DNA from: Patella vulgata
Lineage: Eukaryota > Mollusca > Gastropoda > Patellidae
NCBI RefSeq assembly: GCF_932274485.2
Contig: NC_065883.2
Span: forward strand, 69,049,210 to 69,113,209
DNA: 64,000 nucleotides
Reading direction: 5' to 3'
Shown here: positions 1 through 9,991 of the stretch, piece by piece
Position numbering within the stretch: the stretch's first letter is position 1
Layout of the letters: each line of letters opens with the position of its first letter
Made by a program: the position numbers and the translations under genes
The notes under the pieces: generated by a model
What the model was told of the DNA's origin: nothing
Databases searched by the model: none
What the model saw: only the letters and a program-made list of their open reading frames with translations

Positions 1-35
1 ATATTTCTCAGAGCAATTATTTGACAGAAATAGAT

Positions 36-262
36 TGTTTTTGCGTTTAGATAGGTTGAGAAATGGTATAGTTTTATGTCAATAATTATTTTGTGTGTGT
101 GGTGTCTTTATCCGCGGTAAGAAACCAGAGGCAACACTACCCTTTGTCACTTAGGAGATCTGGATAGAAACCACGCAACTTGACTCAATGACAGTCCCTA
201 TGATATTAAAACAAATGCATTAGTCCACTCGACCAGCACCCCCCCCCTCCTTTTTGCATTTA
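36..262 (-). repeat. Decayed SINE family A copy
   Basis: The stretch follows the family A consensus: the 'TCAATAATT' block, a 'GTCTTTA' block, 'GAAACCACGCAACTTGACTC' and a final C-run. It is heavily diverged. The tRNA-like head lies at the right-hand end, so the element is on the minus strand. It abuts the last TRPT1 exon seen in the window. Its family is clear from the order of blocks, but its borders are uncertain. Confidence 0.45.
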
Positions 263-290
263 AACTCTTCCTATGTATTATATAACAAAC

Positions 291-389
291 CTGTGTTTTA
301 ATGGAATTCCAAGCGGTCATATTAGTTCCATGTATCACTATAGGATAGTTAGCAGGACTCGTTACTGGTGTTAGCTCTAAATCATCCAC
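291..389 (-). CDS. TRPT1: TRPT1 exon, third in window
   Basis: The exon is 99 bp, phase 0 at both ends, and encodes 33 residues beginning VDDLELTPV and containing IVIHGTNMTAW. The HGT motif is part of the NAD-binding site in Tpt1 proteins. The acceptor reads TTTTGTAG and the donor GTTTGTTA. Translation continues past the left edge of the window. Confidence 0.88.
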
Positions 390-939
390 CTACAAAATAC
401 AGATATTTATACAATCATTCAAATAAATTTATCTTCTATGGAATGTAATCTTGTGATCAATATAAGATTATATAATGTATTTGTTTTGCACATATATGGT
501 TTCAAAATTCGCCATTTAAAATAAAGGATTCACATTCAAATGATTCATAAATAAATGATTCAAACATAAGATTTTCACAAATAAGAGAAAGAGAAATGGG
601 GTTTAACGTCCACTCGACACAAACTAGTTCATTTCGGGACTAACATTGGGTTCAATTTTATTTCAATTATTTGCTTGCGTGTAGGGGTCTTTAGCAGTGG
701 GTGGAAACCGGACGACCCGAAGAAAACCCATGAGGTTGGACAGCCGACCCTACTTCTTGTCATGTACAACAGGGGGAATCGAAACTTTGCCATTTGATTC
801 AATGACAGACATTCTGATCCAACGCACAGCATTAACCATTCGGCCACCAACTCCCCCTTTCACAAATAAGATTTTCACAGATATCTGGATTTCACTCCAC
901 TTGGTGACTTATTGAGTATAGTGCGGGCTCACTAACCAG

Positions 940-971
<32 letters not shown>

Positions 972-3900
972 AGCGAGAGAGAGAGAGAGATGGGGTTGAA
1001 CATCCACTCGGTACAGACTAGGTCATTTCGTAACTAACATATGGTTTTAATTTTATTTCAGTAATTCGCTTGCGCGTAGGTTTCTTTAGCAGTAAGGGGA
1101 AACCGGAGTACCCGGAGAAAACCCACGAGGTTGGACCGGCAACCCTACTCCTTGTCACATACAAACGGGGATTTGAAACCACGCCAGTTGACTCAATGGC
1201 AGGCCTTATGATACAGCACTTACATGCTAACCATTCGGCCATTCCCCCCCCCCCCCCACTATCCTGGTGTTTGGCCATGAAATTCCTTGGGATTTTCAGG
1301 ATGGTTTCACTTTGTCAGTGATGCAGGATGGAGTGCTGGGCTAGGATCACTGTCCCGTCATTCATTTGGATTGGACGAACACCAAGGTCCCATGTACAAG
1401 TTGGGGGTGTCAGCACTTTAGATCATAAGGTCTGTCACCGAGTCAGTCAAGTGGCAGGGTATAAAATTTAGGGAGGTTCTTCGATGGCTAAATGTTAGAA
1501 ACTAAACGATCTGATAATCTAGATAAGTTGTGTTTACCTGTAAAGTGTGACCCTGATTGGCACGGACTTGTAGTTTGCCCTCGTCATCTGTCTGAAGAGC
1601 AAACCGTTTCTTATCATTGGTTTCCACAACTTGTCTTATATCAGCTTCTGTAAAACTTTTAAACTGTGGTTTATTTAATATCTCCTCTACGTATAAAAAT
1701 CCACCTAAAAACATTAAATTAATAATTAAACTTATTTTTTTTTATTGTACAGTTTACACTCATGGAAATGAGAGGGGCGGGGGACGTGCAAGATTGAATG
1801 GGGTTTAACATAGATAATTCTGATAGAAAGAGAGTCGCAGTGGCTTAGTGAATCAGACACTGCAGCCGGCTAACCACGAAGTCTCAGGTTTGCTCCTGGT
1901 GTTGGTCGAGAAAGATACTCTGCATTTTCCAACGGAGGGAAGTGTCAAGCAGTTCGGATGGAACGGAAAACCTTAGGTCTCCTGTACACATTGGCATACA
2001 TATAAATAGAACCCTGGACAGTTGGAAAGCGAAATAACAGTATGCCTTAGTGCAGGTTTTTGGACTGTCCGTCTTAATGAACCCAGTCTGTGCAGAAAAG
2101 TAGGAAGTTAACGCAACTTGTATCGACTCTGTGTACATTTACAATGCAAAGTGGCTGATCGTCATTTATGGCATTGAGGAATCCCTCGTAAAAGTTGAAT
2201 CTCTAGTATGACTTTCTGTCCAAAAATGGTCCAAAAAAACTGGAAAAATTATACTTTGCATCAGCAAGTAATGAGCATTAAGAAGTAATGAGCTAGCACA
2301 AACTAACACTAACAAGTATTGAGAGAGAGAGAGAGAGCTAACATATGGTTCAATTTTATTTCAATAATTTGCTTGCGCGTAGGGGTCTTTAGCAGGGATG
2401 CGGGTCAGTTCATCCCACAACCGTTTCACCCCGGGCTGTTTCATCCCAACCTAATTTTTTATTGGACTGTTTCACCCCCTTGTTATTATAATAGCAGTCA
2501 ATTAACTGAGTTGTACTTATTGTTAAATAAACTGTTAAAGACTTACTTATTGTTAAATAAACAATAATGTATGGAATAAATAAGTTTTACTCGTCGATTT
2601 TTGTTGATTGCCGTTATGATTTTAGATTAGTTTACCGATGGTTTTGTAATAAAGTATACGCGTATTGTTTGTTAGTTTATGATGTCTAACATCATTTATT
2701 TTCTTTATAAAAAGGTATTTTATAATTACATATTGACAGCTTAATCACTCGCCAAAATACATCATGGATTTTATACGTATTATTAAATAATCAATTAAAT
2801 TGCGCAGAAGCGCCTTTTAAATAAAATAAATTAGATTGATATTATTTCGAAACCATAATTAATTTTAAAACTGATCGTAGATTTAATTTCCGTACACGAA
2901 ATGAAACCAAACAACTCCAAATATAAGAATTCCGTATAAGAATTCATTTAGAATACCAAAATGCGAATCGTAACATATTGTGGTCTAAACTGTGTGATAA
3001 ATTATAAAATAAATCGTAAACCAATGGAACCCGTTGTAAGGTGGACACTGCATGCTTTCTTTTAAAGTTGGGAGAGAGAGAGAGAAATGGGGTTTAACGT
3101 CCACTCGACACAAACTAGGTCATTTCGGGACTAACATATGGTTTAATTTTATGTTAATAATTCGCTTGCACGTAGGGGTCTTTAGCAGTGGGAGGAAACC
3201 GGAGGACCCTGAGAAAACCCACGAGGTTGGACAGGTGACCCTACTCCTTGTCACATACAACTGGGGATTCGAAACCACGGCAGTCGACTCAATGACAGAC
3301 ATTATGATACCATTGCTAACCATTCAGCAATCCAACCCCCCTTTAAAGTTGGGTTATTTGAGGTGCCAGGTAGTCTGAACATCTAAAGATAACACGTGTC
3401 GAAATAGTGACTATGTGTAATTTTATTCTTTGATAGACTGTTCTATCACTGGCAATCCTGTTAAGCATGAAAATGACTATACAGTGTATTATGAGTTGAG
3501 TGTTTTGCTATGAGCATCGCTCGATTGTAAGCGATGTAATTTTAGTGAAATTGATGTCGAGAAGTGGTGTGGATTCGGAAAATAAACTAAAGCGTAGGCA
3601 AAGGAAGAAGTTGGACACTATTCATTGACATTGTATAAATAAAATATTCGGAAAATAAGCTAAGGCGTATGCAAAAGAAGGAGTTGGACATTATTCATGA
3701 TAAAATTGCATTGGTTATTGGTATTAATGTATAAATAAAATATTAAAAATTCATGTAATACCGGTTTTTAAATTTGTGGGATGAAAGGACCCGATATAAG
3801 TGGGATGAAAGGACCCGTGTAAATATGGGATGAAACAGCCCAGATGAAACAGCCCGGGATGAACCGGTAGTGGGATGAAACGACCTGCTCCCTTTAGCAG

Positions 3901-4450
3901 TGGGTGGAAACTGGAGAAAACCCACGAGGTTGGACAGGCAACCCTACTCCTTGTCACGTACAACCGGAGAATCGAAACCACGCCAGTTGACTCAATGACA
4001 GACCTTAGGATACAGCACGCACTTTCTAACCATTCGGCCATCCACCCTCCCCCAACATGTAATGAGCCGACATTGACAAGTAATGGGTATTGGGCCTGCA
4101 ATCGGTGTGAATTAAGTCTGTATCTGCAAGGAATGGGTTTGCATTGACATGTAATGAACCAGCATCTACAAGTACATTGTAATCCTTCCCCCACCCCTAC
4201 CATTTCTTTTAATCTGAATTTTATCATTGAAAGCCTAGTCTATTCTGTCTGTTTCTTTCCTAGGGAAAGTAGGAGATAAATAATGCTCTGCGTGACAAGG
4301 AAGGGATGTGGGGGCAGAGTATACAGTCCCCCTCCTCTGGACAAACACCTGGGGAATTAAAATTTTACCTGGCGAGAAATGAAGTCCTGCTTTTTCTGCT
4401 CCATGTCTCAATAACCAGGATAATGATTTGGATAACTTGACGTCCCGTCC
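291..4450 (-). CDS. TRPT1: tRNA 2'-phosphotransferase (Tpt1/KptA family), partial spliced gene
   Basis: Three minus-strand exons, at 4369-4450, 1538-1704 and 291-389, splice in frame. The family removes the 2'-phosphate left at the tRNA splice junction by passing it to NAD+, giving mature tRNA and ADP-ribose 1''-2'' cyclic phosphate. Seen in the sequence are the hallmark 'LSWLLRHGAEKAGL', 'PQFKSF...VVETNDKKRFAL', 'RANQGHTLQV' and 'IVIHGT' blocks, in the order found in human TRPT1. All internal borders are GT/AG with matching phases (0; 1 then 2; 0). The C-terminal third lies beyond the left edge of the window. The first coding exon upstream of 4450 was not found. Reading straight through the acceptor would reach an ATG at 4498, but the TTATTACAG acceptor makes that less likely. 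Several SINEs and a hAT-like element sit in the introns. It lies outside the inverted duplication. Confidence 0.9.
583..865 (-). repeat. SINE family A copy, near full length
   Basis: The plus strand reads from a GA-rich tail through 'GGGGTTTAACGTCCACTCG' and 'GGGACTAACATTGGG' to 'CGGCCACCAACTCCCCC'. On the minus strand the head resembles a tRNA, with box A TGGCCGAATGG and a box B close to GGTTTCGATTCC. Pol III promoter boxes, a central conserved part and a microsatellite tail are the usual SINE layout. Confidence 0.75.
940..1262 (-). repeat. SINE family A copy with long (GA)n tail
   Basis: A (GA)n tract at 941-989 is followed by the family A body and ends in a C-run at 1245-1258. The minus-strand head retains 'GAATGGTTAGCATGTAAGTG'. 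The GA tract is the element's 3' microsatellite tail (CTCTCT on the SINE strand). Short open frames here are chance readings through the SINE. Confidence 0.75.
1538..1704 (-). CDS. TRPT1: TRPT1 exon, second in window
   Basis: The exon is 167 bp: two bases completing a Gly codon, then 55 codons. It encodes the winged-helix-like N-terminal lobe and the start of the catalytic lobe, with KPQFKSFTEADIR and RANQGHTLQV. The Arg and His of RANQGH are conserved in the KptA/Tpt1 family. The acceptor is GTTTTTAG and the donor GTAAACAC. Confidence 0.9.
1822..2120 (+). repeat. SINE family B copy, diverged
   Basis: It begins 'GAGTCGCAGTGGCTTAGTGA', a tRNA-like head, and continues with 'GGTGTTGGTCGAGAAAG', 'TGTACACATTGGC' and the AACCC/CAGTTGGA block of family B. 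Divergence from the other B copies is high, and the 3' CATTTC tail is not visible. Confidence 0.55.
3073..3341 (-). repeat. SINE family A copy nested in the hAT-like element
   Basis: This near-full SINE is bounded by a perfect 12-bp target duplication, TTTAAAGTTGGG, at 3061-3072 and 3342-3353. This fixes the true ends of family A: a (GA)n tail on one side and 'CAATCCAACCCCC' (the inverted tRNA-like head) on the other. Confidence 0.82.
3574..3740. repeat. Two-unit direct repeat inside the hAT-like element
   Basis: The two units both start 'TTCGGAAAATAA' and run through 'GTTGGACA.TATTCAT' to 'TATAAATAAAATA'. Unit one is at 3574-3646 and unit two, with an extra internal segment, at 3647-3740. 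No coding sense was found. Confidence 0.6.
4369..4450 (-). CDS. TRPT1: TRPT1 exon, first recognised
   Basis: The exon is 82 bp (27 codons plus one base) and encodes GRDVKLSKSLSWLLRHGAEK and the next few residues. The LRHG motif carries the first catalytic Arg and the His of the Tpt1 fold. The acceptor is TTATTACAG and the donor GTAAAATT. An upstream coding exon is expected by comparison with vertebrate TRPT1, whose N-terminus is short and variable, but none could be identified before 8.1 kb. Confidence 0.88.
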
Positions 4451-4932
4451 CTGTAATAAACGGTCACTTATGGTATAATAAAATATGTAACAAGACAACT
4501 AATATTATATTAGTCACAGAAATATGTAGGCTGATAGCCTGTGACTACGGTAAGGGGTAAAAATGGTTCCACTATTGATGTCTTCCATCTTGCCTACAGC
4601 CACAGTAGTGGATGATTCTAATGACTTCCTTTGTGCCAGTTTTGATTATAAAAAAGTTAATGGCCTACATGGCTATAACTACCTTACTTTTCAATTAAAC
4701 CGACAGTCTATTGCACATAGCTCAACATATAATAAACTAATTTATTAGAATTAGAACACGCATACATGTAATTAAACGTCATCTCAAAAACATAGAAGAA
4801 AAACTGTTCGGCAACTATTTGAGTGGTCCACTCTTCACTTTTTGTAACAGAATTACTTATTTCCATGCAAACTGTGATTTTGCTTGAACAAAGCCTTGAA
4901 TAATGTAGGATATATCAATCGTACCGTGGGTA

Positions 4933-5085
4933 GGAGAGAGAGGGAAATGGAGTTTAACGTCCACTCGACACAAACTAGGTCATTTCGGGACTAACACATG
5001 GTTCAATTTTATTTCAATAATTCGCTTGCGCGTAGGGGTCTTTAGCAGTGGGCGGAAACCGGAGGACCCAGAGAAAACCCACGAC
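4933..5085 (-). repeat. SINE family A copy, 5'-truncated
   Basis: Only the tail and central part are present, ending at 'GAGAAAACCCACGA' with no tRNA-like head. Truncation at the 5' end is expected from incomplete reverse transcription. Confidence 0.65.
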
Positions 5086-5849
5086 GACGTTATGTTACTT
5101 ACTGAAAGTGAAATATATATGTAATGAGTCAGAACAACAATTTGGAATTTTTTTTATCAGGAACATCTCCAATGTCTTGGGTAAAAAATACTTAAAGGGA
5201 CTATCCCGATTTGAACAGAGTCTCAAAAATAAAAGTCTGAGTACGTATGAAATTTAAGGGTCAAAATATAGAGAAATGGTGTATTTACCCCGTCTCAAAA
5301 CTTCAGCTCAAAATATTGAGTCATTTGGACGTGAACTTCAAAATTGCTTAAATCCGGACACATAACCCTTTTAAGATTTTGGGTCAATTTTTTCGTTGGG
5401 TGACCTGATAATTGATTCCGTTTTCTTTAAAGGTTTATACAGTGAATGACCCATGTGCTGTACTTGTGTTTTTATCCAGACACCGAATAATACAGCTTGG
5501 GACATCGGTCTCCATTTCCAGATTAAGACTGACGGGTTTAAATTGTTTGAAAATATATCACATATTGAGTTATTAGTTGCTCTACCCTAAGTTAGAGGAT
5601 GTTAAGGGATTTTAACACAAAATTAAGCAGTTTTATTCTCCAAAATATTATCGGGATTGGCCCTTTAACAAAAATATACTTGGTTATGCACGTATTCTAT
5701 TCTAATTGAATGGATTCGTGTTCTTAATTTCAATTATATGGATAATACCAAATTAGAACTATGCTATTCATAAGACCACTACGTGCAAGCAAATTATTGA
5801 AATAAAATTGTACCATAATATGAAATGTTAGCCTGAAAATTTTGTAGTT
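5086..5849. other. Unassigned AT-rich interval
   Basis: No gene, tRNA-like head or recognisable repeat boundary was found here. It lies upstream of the first recognised TRPT1 exon and could contain that gene's missing first exon or promoter, but nothing in the sequence singles out a position. Confidence 0.3.
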
Positions 5850-6335
5850 AGGCTAGCTGCTGATGTCCCGTGTTCTATCTCGGTGTTGGTCGAGCAAGTT
5901 CATCAGGATTTTCAGATGTGGTTTCCCCTAATCAGTGGTGTACTAGAACTGAGGGCCCAGAATTTTGTCGCGTCCGGGGATTTTATGATTTAGCACAAAA
6001 TGTTACTTTTCCGGCGTGCAAAATGTCCTACGGGCCTGATCCAGTTTCAGTCATTTTCAAAAGCGCTTCGGTCCTGACTGGCATATACGTCCATGGTATA
6101 GACGTTCCAGTGGTACGAAAAACCGAGGCAGCCTACCGTATAGGCTACACATTGGCGTGCACATAAAAAGAACCCCTCGTAGTAGGAATTTGATATTATT
6201 TATAACTTAAGAGCCATACATGTAGCTCTGCTGTCTGGGCCAAATTAATTCCCAGTAGGTCTTTGGCTTATGTATGTTATTCGCCAAGTCAGAGCAGAAC
6301 ATTTCATTTCATTTACGGTAGGCCTACTAGTTTGG
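5850..6335 (+). repeat. SINE family B-like copy, old
   Basis: It shows 'GGTGTTGGTCGAGCAAG', 'TTCATCAGGATTTTC', 'GTACGAAAAACCGAGG', 'ACACATTGGCGTGCACAT' and a terminal 'CATTTCATTTCATTTA'. These are family B blocks in order, with a foreign-looking stretch between the head and the middle. The short open frame at 5870-6166 lies entirely within it and is not considered a gene. Confidence 0.55.
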
Positions 6336-6689
6336 ATACTTAGCTACTATTGACGTTATAACACATTTTTCTCTCCACTTGTAATGAAAATGTTTTTGTT
6401 TTTTTAAAAATCTACGACGTTCTCTCTCTCTAGTTCTAGACGATACTACTAATAATTTGATATATTAATTTCTTACCACTCTCCGTCCGCTTCCTGCCAT
6501 TGTAAATATAATCTAAATAGAATCCGTTCTGTGACGTTAACAATATCTCGTTTTATTTTGTCATGGTTTAAAACTTTAAATAATATATTGTCATCATCAT
6601 TAACAGTTTACATTTCGTTGAGCAATATAAACAAACCCCATATTTGACTTTTTCAGAGAAGAGCTTTGAATATTATGTTTAATGGGAGA

Positions 6690-7160
6690 CAACTATATTT
6701 GCATCAGGGATCGGACCACAATTATTTTCCTGACTACATTACTGGATCCTGACATAGTCACGTTGAAATGAAATACAACCAAATTAGGTTTTACGCCCAA
6801 TTTTTCTGTTCCATCCGTGCTAATGAAGACAGGCACAGGCCTACACCATGCTATGAGGAAAATTATGCCTGACAGCAAGTGGTGGCCAATCACTGCACCA
6901 CTACCAAATGGATTTAATCAACGCTAGAAAATCCCTATGAGGGAGTTTTTTGCCCAGAGAGTAGCATTTCCACCTAGGCCTACTATTCGTCTAATTCCAA
7001 CTGCCAAAGGTTCTTTCACTAACACAGCACCGATTTCACAGGACCATAAATGTTGCTTTGTCCCATCTGAATGACTAGTCACTGTTCCTTGCCAAGCAAT
7101 CTATCCTACATAACTTACATGGGGAAACCACATTGATCAGAAACTTACTTGACTAACACA
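6690..7160 (-). repeat. SINE family B-like copy, old, minus strand
   Basis: It contains 'CTAATGAAGACAGGCAC', 'GCTATGAGGAAAATTATGCC', 'AATTCCAACTGCCAAAGG' and 'CCCATCTGAATGACTAGTC', all diverged reverse-strand blocks of family B. Its ends are blurred. Confidence 0.5.
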
Positions 7161-7660
7161 GGTATGAAACCCCTTACCCCCTAAGCCAATGTGTCTTCCA
7201 CGGATTTTGAAATAACATACTGCTCAGATATTGACAAATTGCAAGTCCAAAAAAGTTTATCTTGAATCACGAAGGTGATGTTAGGGGTTGAGTTGTTGGA
7301 GGATTTGAATGCTAAAGATTCATATTATTCAGTGCATTATCAGCAAACCCTGCTCCCAATGTCTACAGGCCTGCACAATTCTCTTATTAGTTTGCAATAA
7401 TGCTTAATTAGATCACACCAGTGATTTCTAAATGTTTTGCATTGACAAACCCCTTGGCAGTTGGGACATTTAACAAATCCCTGAGGAGCGCCCCTCTGCA
7501 TTGCTTCTATTCAGTTAGATATTCCACATTAGGGATAAAGATGGGCCAACCCATTTAATAGCCATCCTATCAAAACCTTTTTTTATCATGGACCTTCTTA
7601 AATTTCACCTGTGGACACTTGCCTACGCCATTGAATTATAAGCTATATTATACATGGAAG

Positions 7661-7942
7661 AACAAAAACATTGAATAAGTGATATTGTTTCCAAATTTTT
7701 TATTTTTGAAATATATTATCAAATCAATAATTTGTATTACCCATATAAATATTACAAATAATTCAACAAACCTAAAAAAAAATGGAACAACTATTATAAA
7801 TGTAACAAAAACATTGAATAAGTGATATTGTTTCCAAATTTTTTTATTTTTGAAATATATTATCAAATTGTATTACCCATATAAATATTACAAATAATTC
7901 AACAAACCTAAAAAAAAAAAGGGAACAACTATTATAAATGTT
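7661..7942. repeat. Tandem repeat, two units of about 143 bp
   Basis: The unit beginning AACAAAAACATTGAATAAGT at 7661 recurs at 7804, with a run of A residues near each end. It is AT-rich and non-coding, just outside the left end of the inverted duplication. Confidence 0.7.
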
Positions 7943-8144
7943 CTTATCTGTGCATACATGTACATTTTATATCAGGGCTTTCTTTTTCAAATATTGCATA
8001 TTTTGTTTCTTAAGTTAGTTGAATAACATTTCTTTACAGAGAGTAGGAGCCACGGTGTCTTAAGTGAGAAAGGCGCTGGCTCCAGATCACTAGCCTTGAG
8101 GTCGTGGGAGATAGGGCGATCCCAGTTTTGGCCTAAGAGTTCAT

Positions 8145-8358
8145 CAGGAATTTCCGGTATAGGACGGAGGGCCTGACAAGGACAGCTGTCTAGTCGTTCG
8201 GATTAGACGTGCACGTTAAAGATTCCTTGGCAGTTGGAATTCAGTATAAGAGTAGGTCGTACCACTGCTGTCCAGGCAAATTTTCCCTCATATCACACTA
8301 TATGCCGAGCCAGAGAACAACAGTAAAACATTAAATTTCATTTCATTTCATTTCATTT
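8145..8358 (+). repeat. SINE family B copy shared by both arms
   Basis: The full copy begins near 8048 ('GGAGCCACGGTG') and ends in (CATTT)n at 8358. The part from 8145 onward pairs with the minus-strand copy at 47242-47520. In both arms the tail runs into 'ATCATTGTTT', so this SINE was present before the duplication. The right copy is cut short by a LINE. Confidence 0.8.
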
Positions 8359-8604
8359 ATCATTGTTTATTGTTTATTGTGATTAACAAAATAAAATTAC
8401 ATATACACTTTCGATTAAGAACAATAAACTGATTATCTAAAAACATAACCTATTGTCTTTAATCTATTCTGAACATAACAAATAAATACTTAGAATAAAA
8501 AATAAAAAAAACAAATTTTACAATACGATCAGTAAAATAATTTTAAAAATCTGATATGAAAATAAACAATTCATCTAAAGCTAAAACTATTTCATCTGAA
8601 CATC

Positions 8605-9212
8605 TTAAAGGAGAACATGAGACTTCACAGTTTTATTCACTATCAGGTTCTTAAAGGAGAAATGAAATGAAATGAAATGAAATGGAGTTTAACGTCCTAC
8701 TGTTCTGCTCGTAACCTGGGCTAATGAAGACGGGCATACGCCATACAGTGTGCTATGAGGGAAATTTTGCCCGGACAGCGGCACTACAGCCTACTCTTAT
8801 ATCGAATTCCAACTGCCAAGGGATCTTTTACGTGCACGCCAATGTGTACATGGGACCTCGGTTTTCCGTCCCATCTGAACGACTAGACAGCTTTCCTTGT
8901 CAGCCCCTCCGTCCTGCATCACTGACAAGGGAGAACCACGCCGGAAAATCTGGATGAACTTTCTCGGCCAATGCAGGGATCGAACACCCGACCTCCAGGC
9001 TAGCGAGCTAGCGTCTTACCCACTTAGCCACGTGATCCCCTCTTAAAGGAGAACACAGGGGTTTATTCACTATCAGGTTTAAAGGAGAACATGAGACTTC
9101 ACAGTTTTATTGCACTATCAGGTTCTTAAAGGAGAACACAAGACTTTATTCACTATCAGGTTTAAAGGAGAACATGAGACTTCACAGTTTTATTGCACTA
9201 TCAGGTTTAAAC
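8605..9212. repeat. Short tandem array of about 44 bp, split by a SINE
   Basis: Units of the form 'TTAAAGGAGAAC', then 'ATGAGACTTCACAG' or 'ACAGGGG', 'TTTATTCACTATCAGG' repeat about six times downstream of the left PhyH gene. The mirrored position at 46727-46850 has about three units. Copy number therefore changed after the duplication. The array may lie in the 3' untranslated region or just beyond it. Confidence 0.65.
8661..9040 (-). repeat. Full-length SINE family B, left arm only
   Basis: The element is bounded by the 12-bp duplication TCTTAAAGGAGA at 8649-8660 and 9041-9052. The minus strand reads from a tRNA-like head (box A TGGCTAAGTGGG, box B GTTCGATCCC) to the (CATTT)n tail. The right arm has the uninterrupted site at about 46790-46803, so this insertion is younger than the duplication. 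Confidence 0.85.
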
Positions 9213-9859
9213 CATGTGCGACAAGTTTAATTAGTTCCTGCTTGAATCCAACCAGCGAACTTTCAATGTGGAAGACGTATACACGCTATCCAATCAGTTA
9301 TAATGGTGGCCTACTGGCTGAATGTGGTATACAGAATATTAACCGGGTTCATTCAGTCATTCACAATATATTTACATATATACAAGCTATCCTGAATGGA
9401 ATACAAGCCTGGAAGGTACCTGCCACACATAAATTTAAAAATAACTTTACAATGACATCATTGCAGCCATCTTGGAATTATGACATCATAAAAACAAAAA
9501 AATGATGTGCAATTGTCCAAGGAACAAGTATGTCAAGTTTTATGTTGATTGTACTTGCATTGGAAGTATCTTAGATATGTACGAAGACAGTCACTCAAGA
9601 AAAAGAAGAACAAGCAGAAGAGTAGGCCTTGCGGACCAGTTCCTGCTCCAAAAACAATTAGAAAACAAACCTCTCAGCACTCGTCCGTAGAATTATTAAA
9701 CGATTAGTAAAAACACATGTAATGTTAATTAATATATTCTATCATTACAGAATTAAATCTAAAACAATTCTAAAAATAATAAAAAAAAGTCCCTCGTAAA
9801 ATAAATAATAATGTAGTCAGCATCATTAGACCGTTTTCCATATAAAGTAGTCATCATTA

Positions 9860-9991
9860 TTAAGCCTTATGCCATGTGGTCATTGTTTGTTCATCCAATA
9901 GTTTATCTGTATGATGGTTCATGTGGACCAGTTCCCATTTTTTCATCCATGGACCTTGTATGGTTACATCAAATTCATCTTGACCCTTTTG
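9860..9991 (-). CDS. PhyH gene exon 9, terminal
   Basis: The exon is 132 bp including the TAA stop and encodes residues 353-395, QKGQDEFDVTIQGPWMKKWE to TMTTWHKA. Both copies keep this reading. Three differences from the right copy are all synonymous. Confidence 0.9.
   Translation of the reverse strand, partial: QKGQDEFDVTIQGPWMKKWELVHMNHHTDKLLDEQTMTTWHKA

Larger units (their letters stand above)
2396..3892. mobile_element. Non-autonomous hAT-like DNA transposon
   Basis: The element is about 1.5 kb, flanked by the 8-bp duplication TTTAGCAG. Its ends are imperfect inverted repeats of about 50 bp: the left end contains 'GTTCATCCCACAACCG' and the inverted right end 'TTTCATCCCACTACCGG'. An 8-bp duplication is typical of hAT (and P) elements. 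No transposase is visible. The right end carries six or so copies of a GGGATGAAA-type word at 3777-3885, and the left end carries inverted counterparts. A nested SINE lies at 3073-3341. The superfamily is inferred from the duplication length alone. Confidence 0.6.
2320..4055 (-). repeat. SINE family A copy split by a hAT-like insertion
   Basis: The tail half lies at 2320-2395 and the head half at 3893-4055. Without the intervening 1.5 kb they make one ordinary family A SINE broken at 'TTTAGCAG'. That 8-bp string is present at 2388-2395 and again at 3893-3900. It is therefore the target-site duplication of the inserted element, and the host sequence before insertion can be read directly. Confidence 0.75.

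Noticed and set aside
3751-4227. 158-residue minus-strand open frame
   Set aside because: It runs through the GGGATGAAA word array of the hAT-like element and a SINE A head, and the peptide is repetitive (FHP-rich). It is not a gene.
5870-6166. 98-residue plus-strand open frame
   Set aside because: It lies entirely within a diverged SINE B copy and its residues follow the SINE consensus.
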